The notes below the pieces were generated by a model. That model saw nothing but the letters and a program-made list of their open reading frames with translations, ran no database searches and was not told where the DNA came from. DNA of 64,000 nt from a virus, in IMG/VR virus record IMGVR_UViG_3300023202_000102, positions 66,700 through 130,699 of that record; one strand, given 5' to 3'. The translations under genes and the position numbers were made by a program. Shown here piece by piece: positions 6,805-15,200 of the stretch; within the stretch, counting starts at the first letter, position 1; every line of letters starts with the position of its first letter.

Positions 6805-8938
6805 TGCTCTTGTCATCGTTGAGTCACCCGGAAAAGTAAAAACCATCTCCAAAATCCTGGGGTCTAGCTATACCGTCAGACCAACAGTTGGACATATCAT
6901 TGATCTGTCCAAGGGTAGAGGTGGTGGAGACATCGGCATTGATATTCAGGACGGATTTAAGCCTCGATATGAGGTGATGCCCGATAAGAAAGATAAGATT
7001 AAGGCCATTGTTGATGCTGCAAAGACCGCAGATGTTATCTATGTAGCTTCAGATGCTGACCGTGAGGGAGAAGCCATAGCCTTTCATGTTGTTTCACAGA
7101 TTGAGAAGCTAGGTAAGCCCCTTAAGCGTATCGTTTTCAACGAGATTACCAAGGCGGCAATTGAAAAAGCCATCAAGAACCCCATTGAGTTCGACCAGAA
7201 CCTCTACGATGCACAGCAAGCACGCCGTGTGCTCGATAGAATCGTTGGGTTCATGGTAAGTCCCTACCTTTCACGGAAGTTAGGAGACAAATTGAGCGCT
7301 GGACGTGTTCAATCGGTTGCTTTACGCATGGTTGTGGACCGTGAGCGTGAGATTGAGGCGTTCGTACCGGATGTTTTCTACAACTTGAGTTGTAATTTGG
7401 CTAAAGATGATGTCAAGACCACCAAGTTCGTAGCAAAGTATCCCACCAGAGTGTCTGAAGAGGATAAAGCTAAGCTTATCAAAGAGGATTTAGAGCAAAG
7501 TACGTTCAAGGTATCGGACATTCAGGCCAAAGAGAACGTTCGTTCTGCTCCAGCACCACTTACAACAGCCGTAATGCTTCAAGAAGCCTCTACTAAGCTG
7601 AAGATGAAGGCTGATCGGACCACAAAGGCAGCCCAGGCGCTGTATGAAGCAGGCCTTGTGACGTACATCAGGACTGATTCGACCCGTAACTCACCCGAAT
7701 CTATCGCCGCACTGCGTACTTACCTTGGTAAGGAGGGGTTTGAAGTACCTTCCAAGCCCAATGAGTACTCAAATGATGACGCTGCACAGGATGCACACGA
7801 GGCAATCAGGCCTACAGACATCAATGCACTACCATCTAAGGTAGCTTTGGACGGCGATCAGGCCAAAGTATATGAGTTGGTTTGGAGATTCTTCACTGCA
7901 TCACAGATGAAACCGGCTGTGTTTGATGTGGTAAAGATTACTATAGATGCTAACAAGGGTCACAAGTTACTAGCAGAGGGTTCTATCCTACGTAAAGAGG
8001 GGTGGATGGCACTAGCTAAACCCTTTGTAAAGAAGGAGAAGGATGTAAAGCTACCTCTTTTAGAGGTGGGGGATACCGTAGTCCTGGTACCACCAGGGGT
8101 AAAGTCTGAGAAATCACAGACAAAACCACCTCCACGGTACAGTGAAGCATCTTTAGTGAAGGAGCTAAAGCGCAAGGGCATAGGGCGTCCTAGTACTTAC
8201 AACTCTATCTTAGCTAGAATTACTTCCCGGAAGTACGTTAAGAACACATCTAAGGGTTTCTATCCCACCGATCTTGGTAAGACTGTGACTGATGACCTAA
8301 AGGATATGTTCACTTTCATGGACTATATGTACACAGCAAAGATGGAGAAACAGCTAGACAAGGTAGCTGAGGGTAATATGGATTACCTCTCCATGATGAA
8401 TGAGTTTTTCGATGGTTTCAAGGTAGAGTTTCAGAAGGCCCGAGGGAACCAAGGAATGCCCACAGGGATTGAATGTCCTAAGTGTAAGGCGGATACCGTG
8501 GTTCGTAAATCTAAGTACGGGTTCTTTGCTGGTTGTGTTAAGTATCCTGATTGTAAAGGAATTGCATCGATTGATATCGTTGATGGCAAGGCCGTTCCCA
8601 AAGGACAGCAGGAAAAGATTGATGATGACGTGAAGTGTCCAGAGTGTAACTCTGGTATGGTGCCTCGTCCTGATGGAAAGTTTGGTCCGTTTTATTCATG
8701 TTCGAACTATCCCAAATGTAAAGGAAAGAGGAAGATGCCTTTCGGAAAGAAGTGTTCTAAATGTGGAGATGAATTGTATGCAACTCTAATGGGTGACAAG
8801 ATGAAGCTGGCATGTATGGGGTATCCAAAGTGCAAGCATGTCGAGAACCTTCCGGAGGGAGCCAAAGTTAATTGGCTAGATCCGAACAAGGTAACTCCAC
8901 CAAAGTATTCAAACAAGGTTGAGAAGGTTTTGAAATGA
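6797..8938 (+). CDS. topA: DNA topoisomerase I (type IA)
   Basis: 713 residues with a full type IA layout. The Toprim domain has LVIVESPGK (5-13) and DADREGEAIAFH (86-97). The active-site Tyr290 lies in GLVTYIRTDSTR. Three C-terminal four-cysteine zinc modules follow (about residues 555-700). The enzyme relaxes negative supercoils by single-strand passage and would control the topology of phage replication and transcription. Length is close to short bacterial TopA. Phage type IA enzymes are less common than T4-type topoisomerase II. The gene overlaps its neighbours on both sides. Confidence 0.96.
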   Translation: MSNALVIVESPGKVKTISKILGSSYTVRPTVGHIIDLSKGRGGGDIGIDIQDGFKPRYEVMPDKKDKIKAIVDAAKTADVIYVASDADREGEAIAFHVVSQIEKLGKPLKRIVFNEITKAAIEKAIKNPIEFDQNLYDAQQARRVLDRIVGFMVSPYLSRKLGDKLSAGRVQSVALRMVVDREREIEAFVPDVFYNLSCNLAKDDVKTTKFVAKYPTRVSEEDKAKLIKEDLEQSTFKVSDIQAKENVRSAPAPLTTAVMLQEASTKLKMKADRTTKAAQALYEAGLVTYIRTDSTRNSPESIAALRTYLGKEGFEVPSKPNEYSNDDAAQDAHEAIRPTDINALPSKVALDGDQAKVYELVWRFFTASQMKPAVFDVVKITIDANKGHKLLAEGSILRKEGWMALAKPFVKKEKDVKLPLLEVGDTVVLVPPGVKSEKSQTKPPPRYSEASLVKELKRKGIGRPSTYNSILARITSRKYVKNTSKGFYPTDLGKTVTDDLKDMFTFMDYMYTAKMEKQLDKVAEGNMDYLSMMNEFFDGFKVEFQKARGNQGMPTGIECPKCKADTVVRKSKYGFFAGCVKYPDCKGIASIDIVDGKAVPKGQQEKIDDDVKCPECNSGMVPRPDGKFGPFYSCSNYPKCKGKRKMPFGKKCSKCGDELYATLMGDKMKLACMGYPKCKHVENLPEGAKVNWLDPNKVTPPKYSNKVEKVLK

Positions 8939-9108
8939 ACTTAAACAAACCAAAGATTGAATCATACTCTTTGTTGACAATTAAATCTCCATTAAGAAAG
9001 ACATTGAGATTTAGAAACAAAGAGGGTTTAAACCTTTCAAGGTATGCCGAGCACTCTCATAAGTTCAAAGAGAACAGAAAGTATAAGAACAATGAACCGC
9101 TTTTCTGA
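8935..9108 (+). CDS. Hypothetical basic 57-residue protein
   Basis: ATG 8935 overlaps the topA stop in an ATGA junction, and the frame runs to TGA 9106-9108. The product is very basic (many Lys and Arg) with no hydrophobic segment, so nucleic-acid binding is possible. Its end overlaps the start of the AAA+ ATPase gene. The overlap arrangement supports translational coupling. Confidence 0.5.
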   Translation: MNLNKPKIESYSLLTIKSPLRKTLRFRNKEGLNLSRYAEHSHKFKENRKYKNNEPLF

Positions 9109-10414
9109 GAGCGAAATCTCAAAACAAGAGGCATTAACAACTAAGCGTCTTTCAGACATTAGTGCTCCATTTTTATCCTATGAAACAAGACCTAAAGAAA
9201 GTCTTGTTGGACTAATGCATTGGGCTAAGAAAGTTCTTATAGGAGATGGTGACTCTAGTCAGTGGCAGTGCTACATTCATAACAAGATTAGCATGGATGG
9301 TTCTTTCATGCAGTTCTGTGAAGAGAACAGAGTTGCATTAGATCCTGTTCACTCTGATGCGATTACATCTTGGAAAGCAGACAACACTGATGATGAACAC
9401 TTTGTTGCTGTTGGTATGTTTCAGATAACAACAAAAGACTTGGCATTTTATCATTGCTCACTATTCCATAAAGGCAATCAGAATGAAGATGAAGTCTCTT
9501 ACTTCTCTGTTGTTAACAATAACGAGCTTGAAAAGTACTTGAACTTTCGCAACAAGTATGCGGAGTGGGAGAAGAAACGAGACCGTGAAAGCCTAGAGAT
9601 TGAGGTGATTGGTGGTAATCCAATTCCTTATACATTGGATCCAGATTGGAATTCCCTGTTTTTACCGGAGGATTTGAGGCAGAGGATCATCACTAGGGTT
9701 GATGGTTTTCTAAACTCTAAGGAGATCTATCAGAAGTTGGGAGTTCCATGGCGCTCCTCTTTTGGTATGTGGGGTCCACGAGGAAACGGAAAGACCTCAT
9801 GCCTGCGCGTTATCATGGCTCAGTATCCTCAGCTCAAGCCAGTAACAATCCAGCCAGGCCACAGTTCTCCTGATGAGATTCTTGGCGAGGCATTTGAGTA
9901 TGCAGCAGAGCACGCACCATCCCTTCTGTTCTTTGAGGATTTGCAGGAACTGATTGGTACTGTAGACATGAGGCATCTGCTTCAGCTGTTAGACGGTTTG
10001 CAGAAGCTTGATGGCATTCTAACTATTGTTACTGGTAACGATTTCTCAAATCTAGAACAGAACTTGAAGAGTCGTCCTAGAAGATTTGATGCATTCTTTG
10101 AGTTTCCACTACCAGATGTTGAACAATGTAAGAAGTATTTAGCAAAGCATTTTGCTGATATAGTATCAGATACTAAGATAGAACAGATGGCAAAGACCGC
10201 AGTGAAAAAGAAGTTCACTTATGCACACTTGCAAGAGGTTTACTTCAACGCTGTGTTTATTGCTATTCCTGAAGGTCGAGAAGTCCCTAACGAATCAGAT
10301 ATAGATTTGTCTTTGACTCAGGTCATTGCGGAGAAGAACTCTGCTGATGCTGATTTCACTGAGGAAAAGCGAGACTTGACCGATGATGTTGAAGAAGAAA
10401 GTGAAGGTTTGTAA
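9092..10414 (+). CDS. AAA+ ATPase (BCS1/FtsH-like core)
   Basis: About 440 residues from ATG 9092; an upstream in-frame ATG at 9044 would add 16 residues that overlap the 57-residue gene and look non-native. The N-terminal 210 residues are of unknown type. The AAA+ core has Walker A GPRGNGKTS (228-236), Walker B LLFFED (278-283), a sensor-1 Asn (TGND, ~316) and arginine-finger-like RPRRFD (~328-333). The order resembles BCS1-type ATPases, which remodel or translocate proteins. An acidic tail follows. The stop overlaps the bS21 gene start in TAATG. Substrate unknown; no protease domain is seen. Confidence 0.85.
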   Translation: MNRFSESEISKQEALTTKRLSDISAPFLSYETRPKESLVGLMHWAKKVLIGDGDSSQWQCYIHNKISMDGSFMQFCEENRVALDPVHSDAITSWKADNTDDEHFVAVGMFQITTKDLAFYHCSLFHKGNQNEDEVSYFSVVNNNELEKYLNFRNKYAEWEKKRDRESLEIEVIGGNPIPYTLDPDWNSLFLPEDLRQRIITRVDGFLNSKEIYQKLGVPWRSSFGMWGPRGNGKTSCLRVIMAQYPQLKPVTIQPGHSSPDEILGEAFEYAAEHAPSLLFFEDLQELIGTVDMRHLLQLLDGLQKLDGILTIVTGNDFSNLEQNLKSRPRRFDAFFEFPLPDVEQCKKYLAKHFADIVSDTKIEQMAKTAVKKKFTYAHLQEVYFNAVFIAIPEGREVPNESDIDLSLTQVIAEKNSADADFTEEKRDLTDDVEEESEGL

Positions 10415-10770
10415 TGCCGTATAAGACAAAGGGACCTACCCTAGATGATTTGAAGAAGGTCCGTGAAAAAGTTAGGCCTATTGAGGTGACAGTTGAGAGT
10501 GGTTCTCGTGAAGATCTTGAGCGTGCTTTGAGAACGTTCAAGAGAATATTCCAGAATGAGAGAGTCATTGGACAACTCAAGGAGAAGTCAACTTACGAAA
10601 AGCCAAGCGAGAAGAAGCGCAGGAAACGCCGTGAGGCCTGCAACCGTAGACTTATGGCTGAAAGAAGAGAGCGCATGATTAAGTCTGGCGAGTGGGATCG
10701 TGTACAGAAAAAGAAGGCGCAACGAAAGATTATCAAGGAAGAGAAGCGAGCCGGAGTATTTGATGACTGA
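10414..10770 (+). CDS. rpsU: Ribosomal protein bS21 homologue with N-terminal extension
   Basis: 118 residues. Residues ~22-95 match bS21: an IEVTVESG strand start, LERALRTFKRIFQ, a YEKPSEKKRRKRREA block and a long Arg/Lys helix. Bacterial bS21 is about 70 residues, so this one has about 20 extra at the N-terminus and a basic C-terminal extension. bS21 sits near the anti-SD end of 16S rRNA on the 30S platform and affects mRNA choice at initiation. Phage bS21 copies are known in huge phages and are thought to replace the host protein. The gene overlaps both neighbours (TAATG and ATGACTGA). Confidence 0.85.
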   Translation: MPYKTKGPTLDDLKKVREKVRPIEVTVESGSREDLERALRTFKRIFQNERVIGQLKEKSTYEKPSEKKRRKRREACNRRLMAERRERMIKSGEWDRVQKKKAQRKIIKEEKRAGVFDD

Positions 10771-11725
10771 TAAACCAATGGTTAGAAGGGCACTGGAGAA
10801 TAAAACACAGCTGCCAGAGTATAAAAAGAGAGACATAGATCCACCAATGGGTGGTCGGTCTTTGCTTCATGATGAACATGGGATACCAAAGGTGTCTGCC
10901 AATCCTAAGTCAAAAGGAGATATCCCAATGATGAAAGAGATTCCTAATGAACCAGTTGCTGTTCAAGCCTCAGAGGTAGAGAACAGTGCACAGGTTTCTA
11001 TGGGAGTTCCGCGTCGAGGAGCGCCAGTAACTTCAGAGAATGAAGATAAGTTCTTTCCTCCGAAGTCTAACTTCGTCAACGTTGGAGCTGTTGAGCAGTC
11101 CTGGCATTCAGAGGAGGTGACTGGAATTCCAGACGAGCCCATGATTGATAACAATGATGAGGTAGATGTTGAGTCTATGCAGGGTTCATTTCACAATGAC
11201 CTTGAGGATAATGAGACGACTCAGCTCAAAGCAGAATGGTCAAAGCGCATGGATCTTGTTAGGGCGAATGTTATTGCTGAGCTTTCTAGGGTAAGTACTT
11301 ATGATGAGTATGAGGATCTGAAGAGCAAAGTCTTTGGAAGGTCTGGAGTGATTGCTAGACTTGCAAAGCAGTTCAAAAATATCAAGGCATCTCATCGTTC
11401 CATTATCGGACCTCTAACAAATGAGTTGGTTGACTCATTGTCCATGGAGTTTCAGACTGTTGAGTCTGAGTTCGATGATGAGCCTCAGATGCAAGAAGAT
11501 CATGCCACGCCAGAAGACGTGGCAAAGGCCAAGTCACCAGCGTTTGACCTTCAAGAAGGTCAGTATTGTGTTATTGTTAGGGGAGTTCCGGTCAAGGTTC
11601 TTAATTCTAAGAAAGAAGCGCAGCTAGTTCTTTCTAAGATCCTTCTTGGTAACAATGTAGACTTGAAAGATGTTGAACTTATCACTAGGGTTAGTATTGA
11701 TTTTGGTGTTCTGATTGGAGATTGA
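10763..11725 (+). CDS. Hypothetical protein with PheRS-alpha-N-like helical region
   Basis: 320 residues from ATG 10763, which overlaps the bS21 stop and follows CGGAG. Residues 1-150 are polar, Pro- and acid-rich and probably disordered. Residues 163-230 (RVSTYDEYEDLKSKVFGRSG then IARL...RSIIGPLTNELVD) resemble by eye the N-terminal tRNA-binding coiled coil of phenylalanyl-tRNA synthetase alpha (LRVxYLGKKG...GxxIN). No catalytic aminoacylation domain is present. The C-terminal 60 residues form a separate small domain. Its position after bS21 makes an RNA or ribosome role worth testing, but this is weak. Confidence 0.55.
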   Translation: MTDKPMVRRALENKTQLPEYKKRDIDPPMGGRSLLHDEHGIPKVSANPKSKGDIPMMKEIPNEPVAVQASEVENSAQVSMGVPRRGAPVTSENEDKFFPPKSNFVNVGAVEQSWHSEEVTGIPDEPMIDNNDEVDVESMQGSFHNDLEDNETTQLKAEWSKRMDLVRANVIAELSRVSTYDEYEDLKSKVFGRSGVIARLAKQFKNIKASHRSIIGPLTNELVDSLSMEFQTVESEFDDEPQMQEDHATPEDVAKAKSPAFDLQEGQYCVIVRGVPVKVLNSKKEAQLVLSKILLGNNVDLKDVELITRVSIDFGVLIGD

Positions 11726-11726
11726 T

Positions 11727-12020
11727 ATGTCTAAGCTTCAAGTAAGGTTTGGAAAGATGATTCCGGCCAATGGTTGGGCTGCTATTTATGAAAGCGATCA
11801 TTCATCAACTGCTTTACCTTTAGTTTGTTGGGCTGATATTAATGCCTGGGAAGAAAATAAAGAGGGAGTTATAAATGAGATAGACTATGGTATTGGTGGA
11901 ATGGTTGTTAGCGATGATGGTAATGTGGTTCCAGCGAGAGCTTTGTCAGGATTCAAGACTTACCAGTACGATTTAGAAGGGGCGAACGTTGACTTCGTAA
12001 CGATGAGTAATGACGGATAG
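11727..12020 (+). CDS. Hypothetical 97-residue protein
   Basis: Starts at ATG 11727 just after the preceding TGA, with a GGAG SD at about 11718. An alternative in-frame ATG at 11715 lies inside that SD. The protein is beta-rich with an acidic middle; no family is recognised. Its end overlaps the next gene by 11 bases. Confidence 0.65.
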   Translation: MSKLQVRFGKMIPANGWAAIYESDHSSTALPLVCWADINAWEENKEGVINEIDYGIGGMVVSDDGNVVPARALSGFKTYQYDLEGANVDFVTMSNDG

Positions 12021-12756
12021 AAAGGCAACAGATATACTTCTTGGCATTGAGTCAGAGCTTAAGACGCTCTCTCGAAGGCTACAGAATGTAGAGAATCTTC
12101 AGAAGCTTCTTGTCAAAAAAGCTAATGAGATTCCTTCGCCTACTCCAGCACATCATCCACAACAACACTTACCACACCCTCAGACATCTCACACTCCTGT
12201 AGAGACCAGGGCAGAAGAACATGATAGGCAGGTTCAGGAAGAACAAACCTGGGAACCAACTATCACAAGAGATAACTTTGACGCTAGACAAAAGACCAAT
12301 AGGTTTAGCGAGATGGCAGCAGAAGCCGGTGTGAAAGTAGAGGAGGACAACCCCTCCTCAATGCAGACTTTTGTTGCACGTCAATCAGAGCTTCCTCCAG
12401 ATCCAAGGGGAGAGGATTTGATTGAAGCCCCTGGGCGTTCGCCATCACGAGGACAGCGAGGCCCCAAAGGAAAGGTTTCTAAGTCTTCTGTATCACAAGT
12501 GATTACCAGAGGAGATACGCCTCTGTTTCTTGCAAACATAGAGGTGTTAGATAATACTGGGCAGATGATTAATCAGACTAGGACCAATCCAAAAGGTCGA
12601 TGGTTGATGGCTTTGGCCCCAGGAGATTATCAGGTACATGTTGTCAAACGTTTTCCTCCCGATTCTGGGAAAGAATCCATAGACACAATGTATCAGATAC
12701 AAGTACCTCCATCGGATAAACCAATGGAGCTTGACCAACTCTCATTGGGAGAGTGA
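12010..12756 (+). CDS. Protein with coiled coil and carboxypeptidase-regulatory-like beta domain
   Basis: 248 residues. A short N-terminal coiled coil (about 5-38) leads into a Pro/His-rich linker and a disordered middle. From about residue 160 the pattern LANIEVLDNTGQMINQTRT, PKGRW and APGDYQVHV fits a CarboxypepD_reg/SpaA-like beta sandwich. Such domains occur in phage decoration and tail proteins and in adhesins. It is the last gene before a strong terminator. Confidence 0.6.
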   Translation: MTDRKATDILLGIESELKTLSRRLQNVENLQKLLVKKANEIPSPTPAHHPQQHLPHPQTSHTPVETRAEEHDRQVQEEQTWEPTITRDNFDARQKTNRFSEMAAEAGVKVEEDNPSSMQTFVARQSELPPDPRGEDLIEAPGRSPSRGQRGPKGKVSKSSVSQVITRGDTPLFLANIEVLDNTGQMINQTRTNPKGRWLMALAPGDYQVHVVKRFPPDSGKESIDTMYQIQVPPSDKPMELDQLSLGE

Positions 12757-12850
12757 CCTAGAAGGGTGGTGATAAACCAAGTGCGATTCCTGATACATAA
12801 ACTCTTCCTCTTCCATTTATAAAACGGTCGAGGCCTGAGGCAGGATCGTA

Positions 12851-12887
12851 TCAAAGGGCGGGCGTAAACCCGCCCTTTGATTTTTTT
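12851..12887 (+). terminator. Rho-independent terminator
   Basis: A perfect 12-bp stem (12851-12862 with 12869-12880), GC-rich, closes a 6-base loop and is followed by seven T. It ends the block that begins with the lipoprotein gene at 4265. The 94 bases between the last stop and this stem (12757-12850) contain no gene that I can support. Confidence 0.95.
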
Positions 12888-12899
12888 AAGGAATACATC

Positions 12900-13328
12900 A
12901 TGAAGATTTATCTTGCATCGTTTTGGGAACCCGAGAACCATGGACCTGGGAGAAAGATTGGTATCTCTCCTTCTAAACCAAGAAACCTAGTCGAAGAGTG
13001 TGGCTATGATTGTGACTTTGTCTATGAGGGATTGTCACCAGAAGATGTATATTGGGATTATCATAAGGCAAAGAAGGCTGCCGGTGATGATGATTCAGCA
13101 ATGAAGAAAGCTGGAGACAACTTTGTATCTGGATACAAAGCTCGTCTTGCTGAGTTTAAGGATCTTGTTGAGAGGGAAGCGAAGAAGACAGAGTCCTCTG
13201 TTGAGGATCTAATTGGTCTTGAGGATGGTGACACACTTCTTTCTTGGGAACGTGGTGGTCACACAAGTTTCCGTGAGCACACAGCTGAATTTCTGAGGGG
13301 TTTGGGTTATGAAGTTGAAGAGCGCTAA
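12900..13328 (+). CDS. DUF488-like conserved protein
   Basis: 142 residues. The start MKIYLASFWEP, the phrase KIGISPSKP and the C-terminal block DTLLSWERGGHTSFREHTAE with a following GLGYEVEE resemble DUF488-family proteins, whose function is not established. It is the first gene after the 12851 terminator. The end overlaps the next gene by 20 bases. Confidence 0.55.
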   Translation: MKIYLASFWEPENHGPGRKIGISPSKPRNLVEECGYDCDFVYEGLSPEDVYWDYHKAKKAAGDDDSAMKKAGDNFVSGYKARLAEFKDLVEREAKKTESSVEDLIGLEDGDTLLSWERGGHTSFREHTAEFLRGLGYEVEER

Positions 13329-13677
13329 CTCAGATTACAAGAACTTACGAAGAGTAAAACGAAGAGTCAAGCAAGCAACTCTTGAACTTCAAATGATTGA
13401 AGAGGAGCACGATGAATATCGCATTGATGGTTCTATTGAAGACATTGAAGATTGGTTTCACTCCTTACCAATTGAATCCCTAAGGGAATCTCTGAATCAA
13501 GAATATGGTCTTCCAAGAGAGAGTTACTCTCTCAAGGATATGCTTATGAAGTTTGGGCTTCAGCGTGAGTATGATAGTGTTCAGGAGAACCTTACTCAAT
13601 TAAAGCGTGAACTTTACATTGCTAAGATTGATTGTGTTCTTTCAGAGATAGAGAGGATTCAAGAGCTGAGTGACTAA
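13309..13677 (+). CDS. Hypothetical charged helical protein
   Basis: 122 residues, mostly helical and charged, with coiled-coil-like segments at both ends. It overlaps the upstream gene by 20 bases, and its own stop overlaps the GTG that opens the methyltransferase remnant. No family is recognised. Confidence 0.6.
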   Translation: MKLKSANSDYKNLRRVKRRVKQATLELQMIEEEHDEYRIDGSIEDIEDWFHSLPIESLRESLNQEYGLPRESYSLKDMLMKFGLQREYDSVQENLTQLKRELYIAKIDCVLSEIERIQELSD

Positions 13678-13732
13678 GTACAGAGTGATAGTCAGCGATC
13701 CTCCCTGGCATACTTTACCATATGGTTTCTGA
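13670..13732 (+). pseudogene. N-terminal stub of an MT-A70-type methyltransferase
   Basis: GTG 13670 opens a 20-residue frame, VTKYRVIVSDPPWHTLPYGF, ended by TGA 13730-13732. It is a clear paralogue of the N-terminus of the intact gene at 14427 (MSKFRVIVADCPWPFSD) and carries the canonical DPPW catalytic motif. The HNH-type sequence continues in the same frame directly after the stop. This looks like a methyltransferase gene broken by a nuclease insertion or by deletion. Confidence 0.75.
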
Positions 13733-14434
13733 AAAAGACAACAGTTAAGAAGTTCCTATTCTGATAGGAATGAGGGTGATTTTGATTCCCTCAAAGGTCG
13801 TCAAAAAGTTTGGTGGAAATGTGATTTAGGCCATGAATGGTTAGCAACTATACGGGATCGATTAGATTCTGGAAGTGGCTGTCATGTTTGTTCCGGATAT
13901 TCTGATCAGAAGAAATGTGAATACAATAAAGACAGGACAAAGAAGAGATGTAATTATTGTAGTGATATGAAAAACGTCTCTGAGTTTAGAACCAGAAGAA
14001 GATCTGGAAGCTGGTTAAACTCAATATGTAAAAAATGTGAACAATTACAAGTTGCTCAATACAGGACAATGACACCAGAAGGTATGGTGGCCGAAATAAT
14101 TAGGCGTAAAAAATCACATTGTAAGAAAAACAATATTGAATTTGATTTAACTAAGAAGTTTGTACTTGAAAAACTTAACAATATTGATTGGAAATGTGAG
14201 CTAACCAGACTGCCAATGAGATCCACAAAATCTGATGTTAATGATAGATATCAAGGTTTTCATTTAGACTCTATATCACTTGATAGAATAAATCATGGCG
14301 GAGGTTATACAATGGATAATGTTAGGTTTGTATTAAATCAAGTTAATGTTTTTAGATCTAATGGTGATGATGATAGAATGTATAAAATAGCAGAGGCTTT
14401 ATTATCACACAGAGAAAGTAAGTGTAATGAGTAA
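13733..14434 (+). CDS. HNH homing endonuclease with zinc-finger N-terminus, start codon unclear
   Basis: The coding frame is continuous from the TGA at 13732 to TGA 14434. The first ATG is at 13967, which would give 155 residues and cut off a treble-clef zinc repeat (VWWKCDLGHEW...GCHVCSG) and part of a second knuckle (CNYC). The C-terminal half has the HNH core CELTRLPM, then SLDRINHGGGYTMDNVRFV. I infer that the N-terminal zinc module is real but has lost its own start, or that the nuclease was once fused in frame to the methyltransferase stub. Its stop overlaps the intact methyltransferase gene. Confidence 0.75.
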   Translation, partial: KRQQLRSSYSDRNEGDFDSLKGRQKVWWKCDLGHEWLATIRDRLDSGSGCHVCSGYSDQKKCEYNKDRTKKRCNYCSDMKNVSEFRTRRRSGSWLNSICKKCEQLQVAQYRTMTPEGMVAEIIRRKKSHCKKNNIEFDLTKKFVLEKLNNIDWKCELTRLPMRSTKSDVNDRYQGFHLDSISLDRINHGGGYTMDNVRFVLNQVNVFRSNGDDDRMYKIAEALLSHRESKCNE

Positions 14435-15200
14435 ATTTAGAGTCATTGTTGCTGATTGTCCCTGGCCGTTCTCAGATAAGCTCAGGATGTCCAAGGTGAA
14501 GCGAGGAGCAGATGACAACTATGATGGCATCATGTCATTCAAGGACATCAAAGAACTTGATGTTGAGTCTCTCGCAGATGAAGATTGTGTCTTGGCTTTA
14601 TGGTGTCCATCTTCTATGCTGGTTCAAGGAATTGAGACACTAGAAACTTGGGGTTTCAAATTAAAACAGACACACATTTGGGTGAAAACAAAAAACAAAC
14701 CATTTGATTTTATCAGAAAGTATGTGTCGAGACTTTTCAGGAACCTTGCAAAAGGTGACAGATCGTATTCCGAAGGGCTGAAAGAGCTTGACAAGTTCCT
14801 TTGGGCCAAGGAGAATCAGGAAGCTGAAGAGATTGGAGATCCCGATCCTGAGGGTCCAGATAATATTCTGGCATTCGGAATGGGACACCTGTTCCGGCAA
14901 ACCCATGAGATTGTTCTCATTGGAGTTCGCGGAAAAGTACACAAGCATCAGAAGAACAAGGCCCAGCGCTCTGTTCATTTCTATCCGGTAACGAAACATT
15001 CGGCTAAACCCGAGGCGTTACAGGACATGTTGGAAGAGATATTTCCAGGCGGCAAGCGCCTGGAGATGTTTGCACGAAGGGACCGTAATGGCTGGACGTG
15101 CATTGGAAATCAATGTCCAAGCTCATATGGAGAGGACATTAATGATAGCATAAATAGGTTACAAGACCATGAGAACACTAGTACTAGACAAGCAGTATAG
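14427..15200 (+). CDS. MT-A70-family N6-adenine methyltransferase
   Basis: 257 residues. Motif IV is DCPW (residues 10-13) instead of the usual DPPW. The C-terminal family block KPEALQDMLEEIFPGGKRLE, then MFARRDRNGW and CIGNQ, is intact and forms the SAM-binding part. Family members methylate N6 of adenine in DNA or RNA; in phages the usual role is DNA modification against restriction. A broken paralogue N-terminus lies 760 bases upstream beyond an HNH gene. The Cys-for-Pro change in motif IV may lower activity or alter the target. Confidence 0.88.
   Translation: MSKFRVIVADCPWPFSDKLRMSKVKRGADDNYDGIMSFKDIKELDVESLADEDCVLALWCPSSMLVQGIETLETWGFKLKQTHIWVKTKNKPFDFIRKYVSRLFRNLAKGDRSYSEGLKELDKFLWAKENQEAEEIGDPDPEGPDNILAFGMGHLFRQTHEIVLIGVRGKVHKHQKNKAQRSVHFYPVTKHSAKPEALQDMLEEIFPGGKRLEMFARRDRNGWTCIGNQCPSSYGEDINDSINRLQDHENTSTRQAV

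Noticed and set aside
12757-12850. Possible tRNA or small RNA before the 12851 terminator
   Set aside because: No T-loop GGTTCGANTCC, no acceptor pairing and no clear promoter; only a 17-codon frame of no merit.
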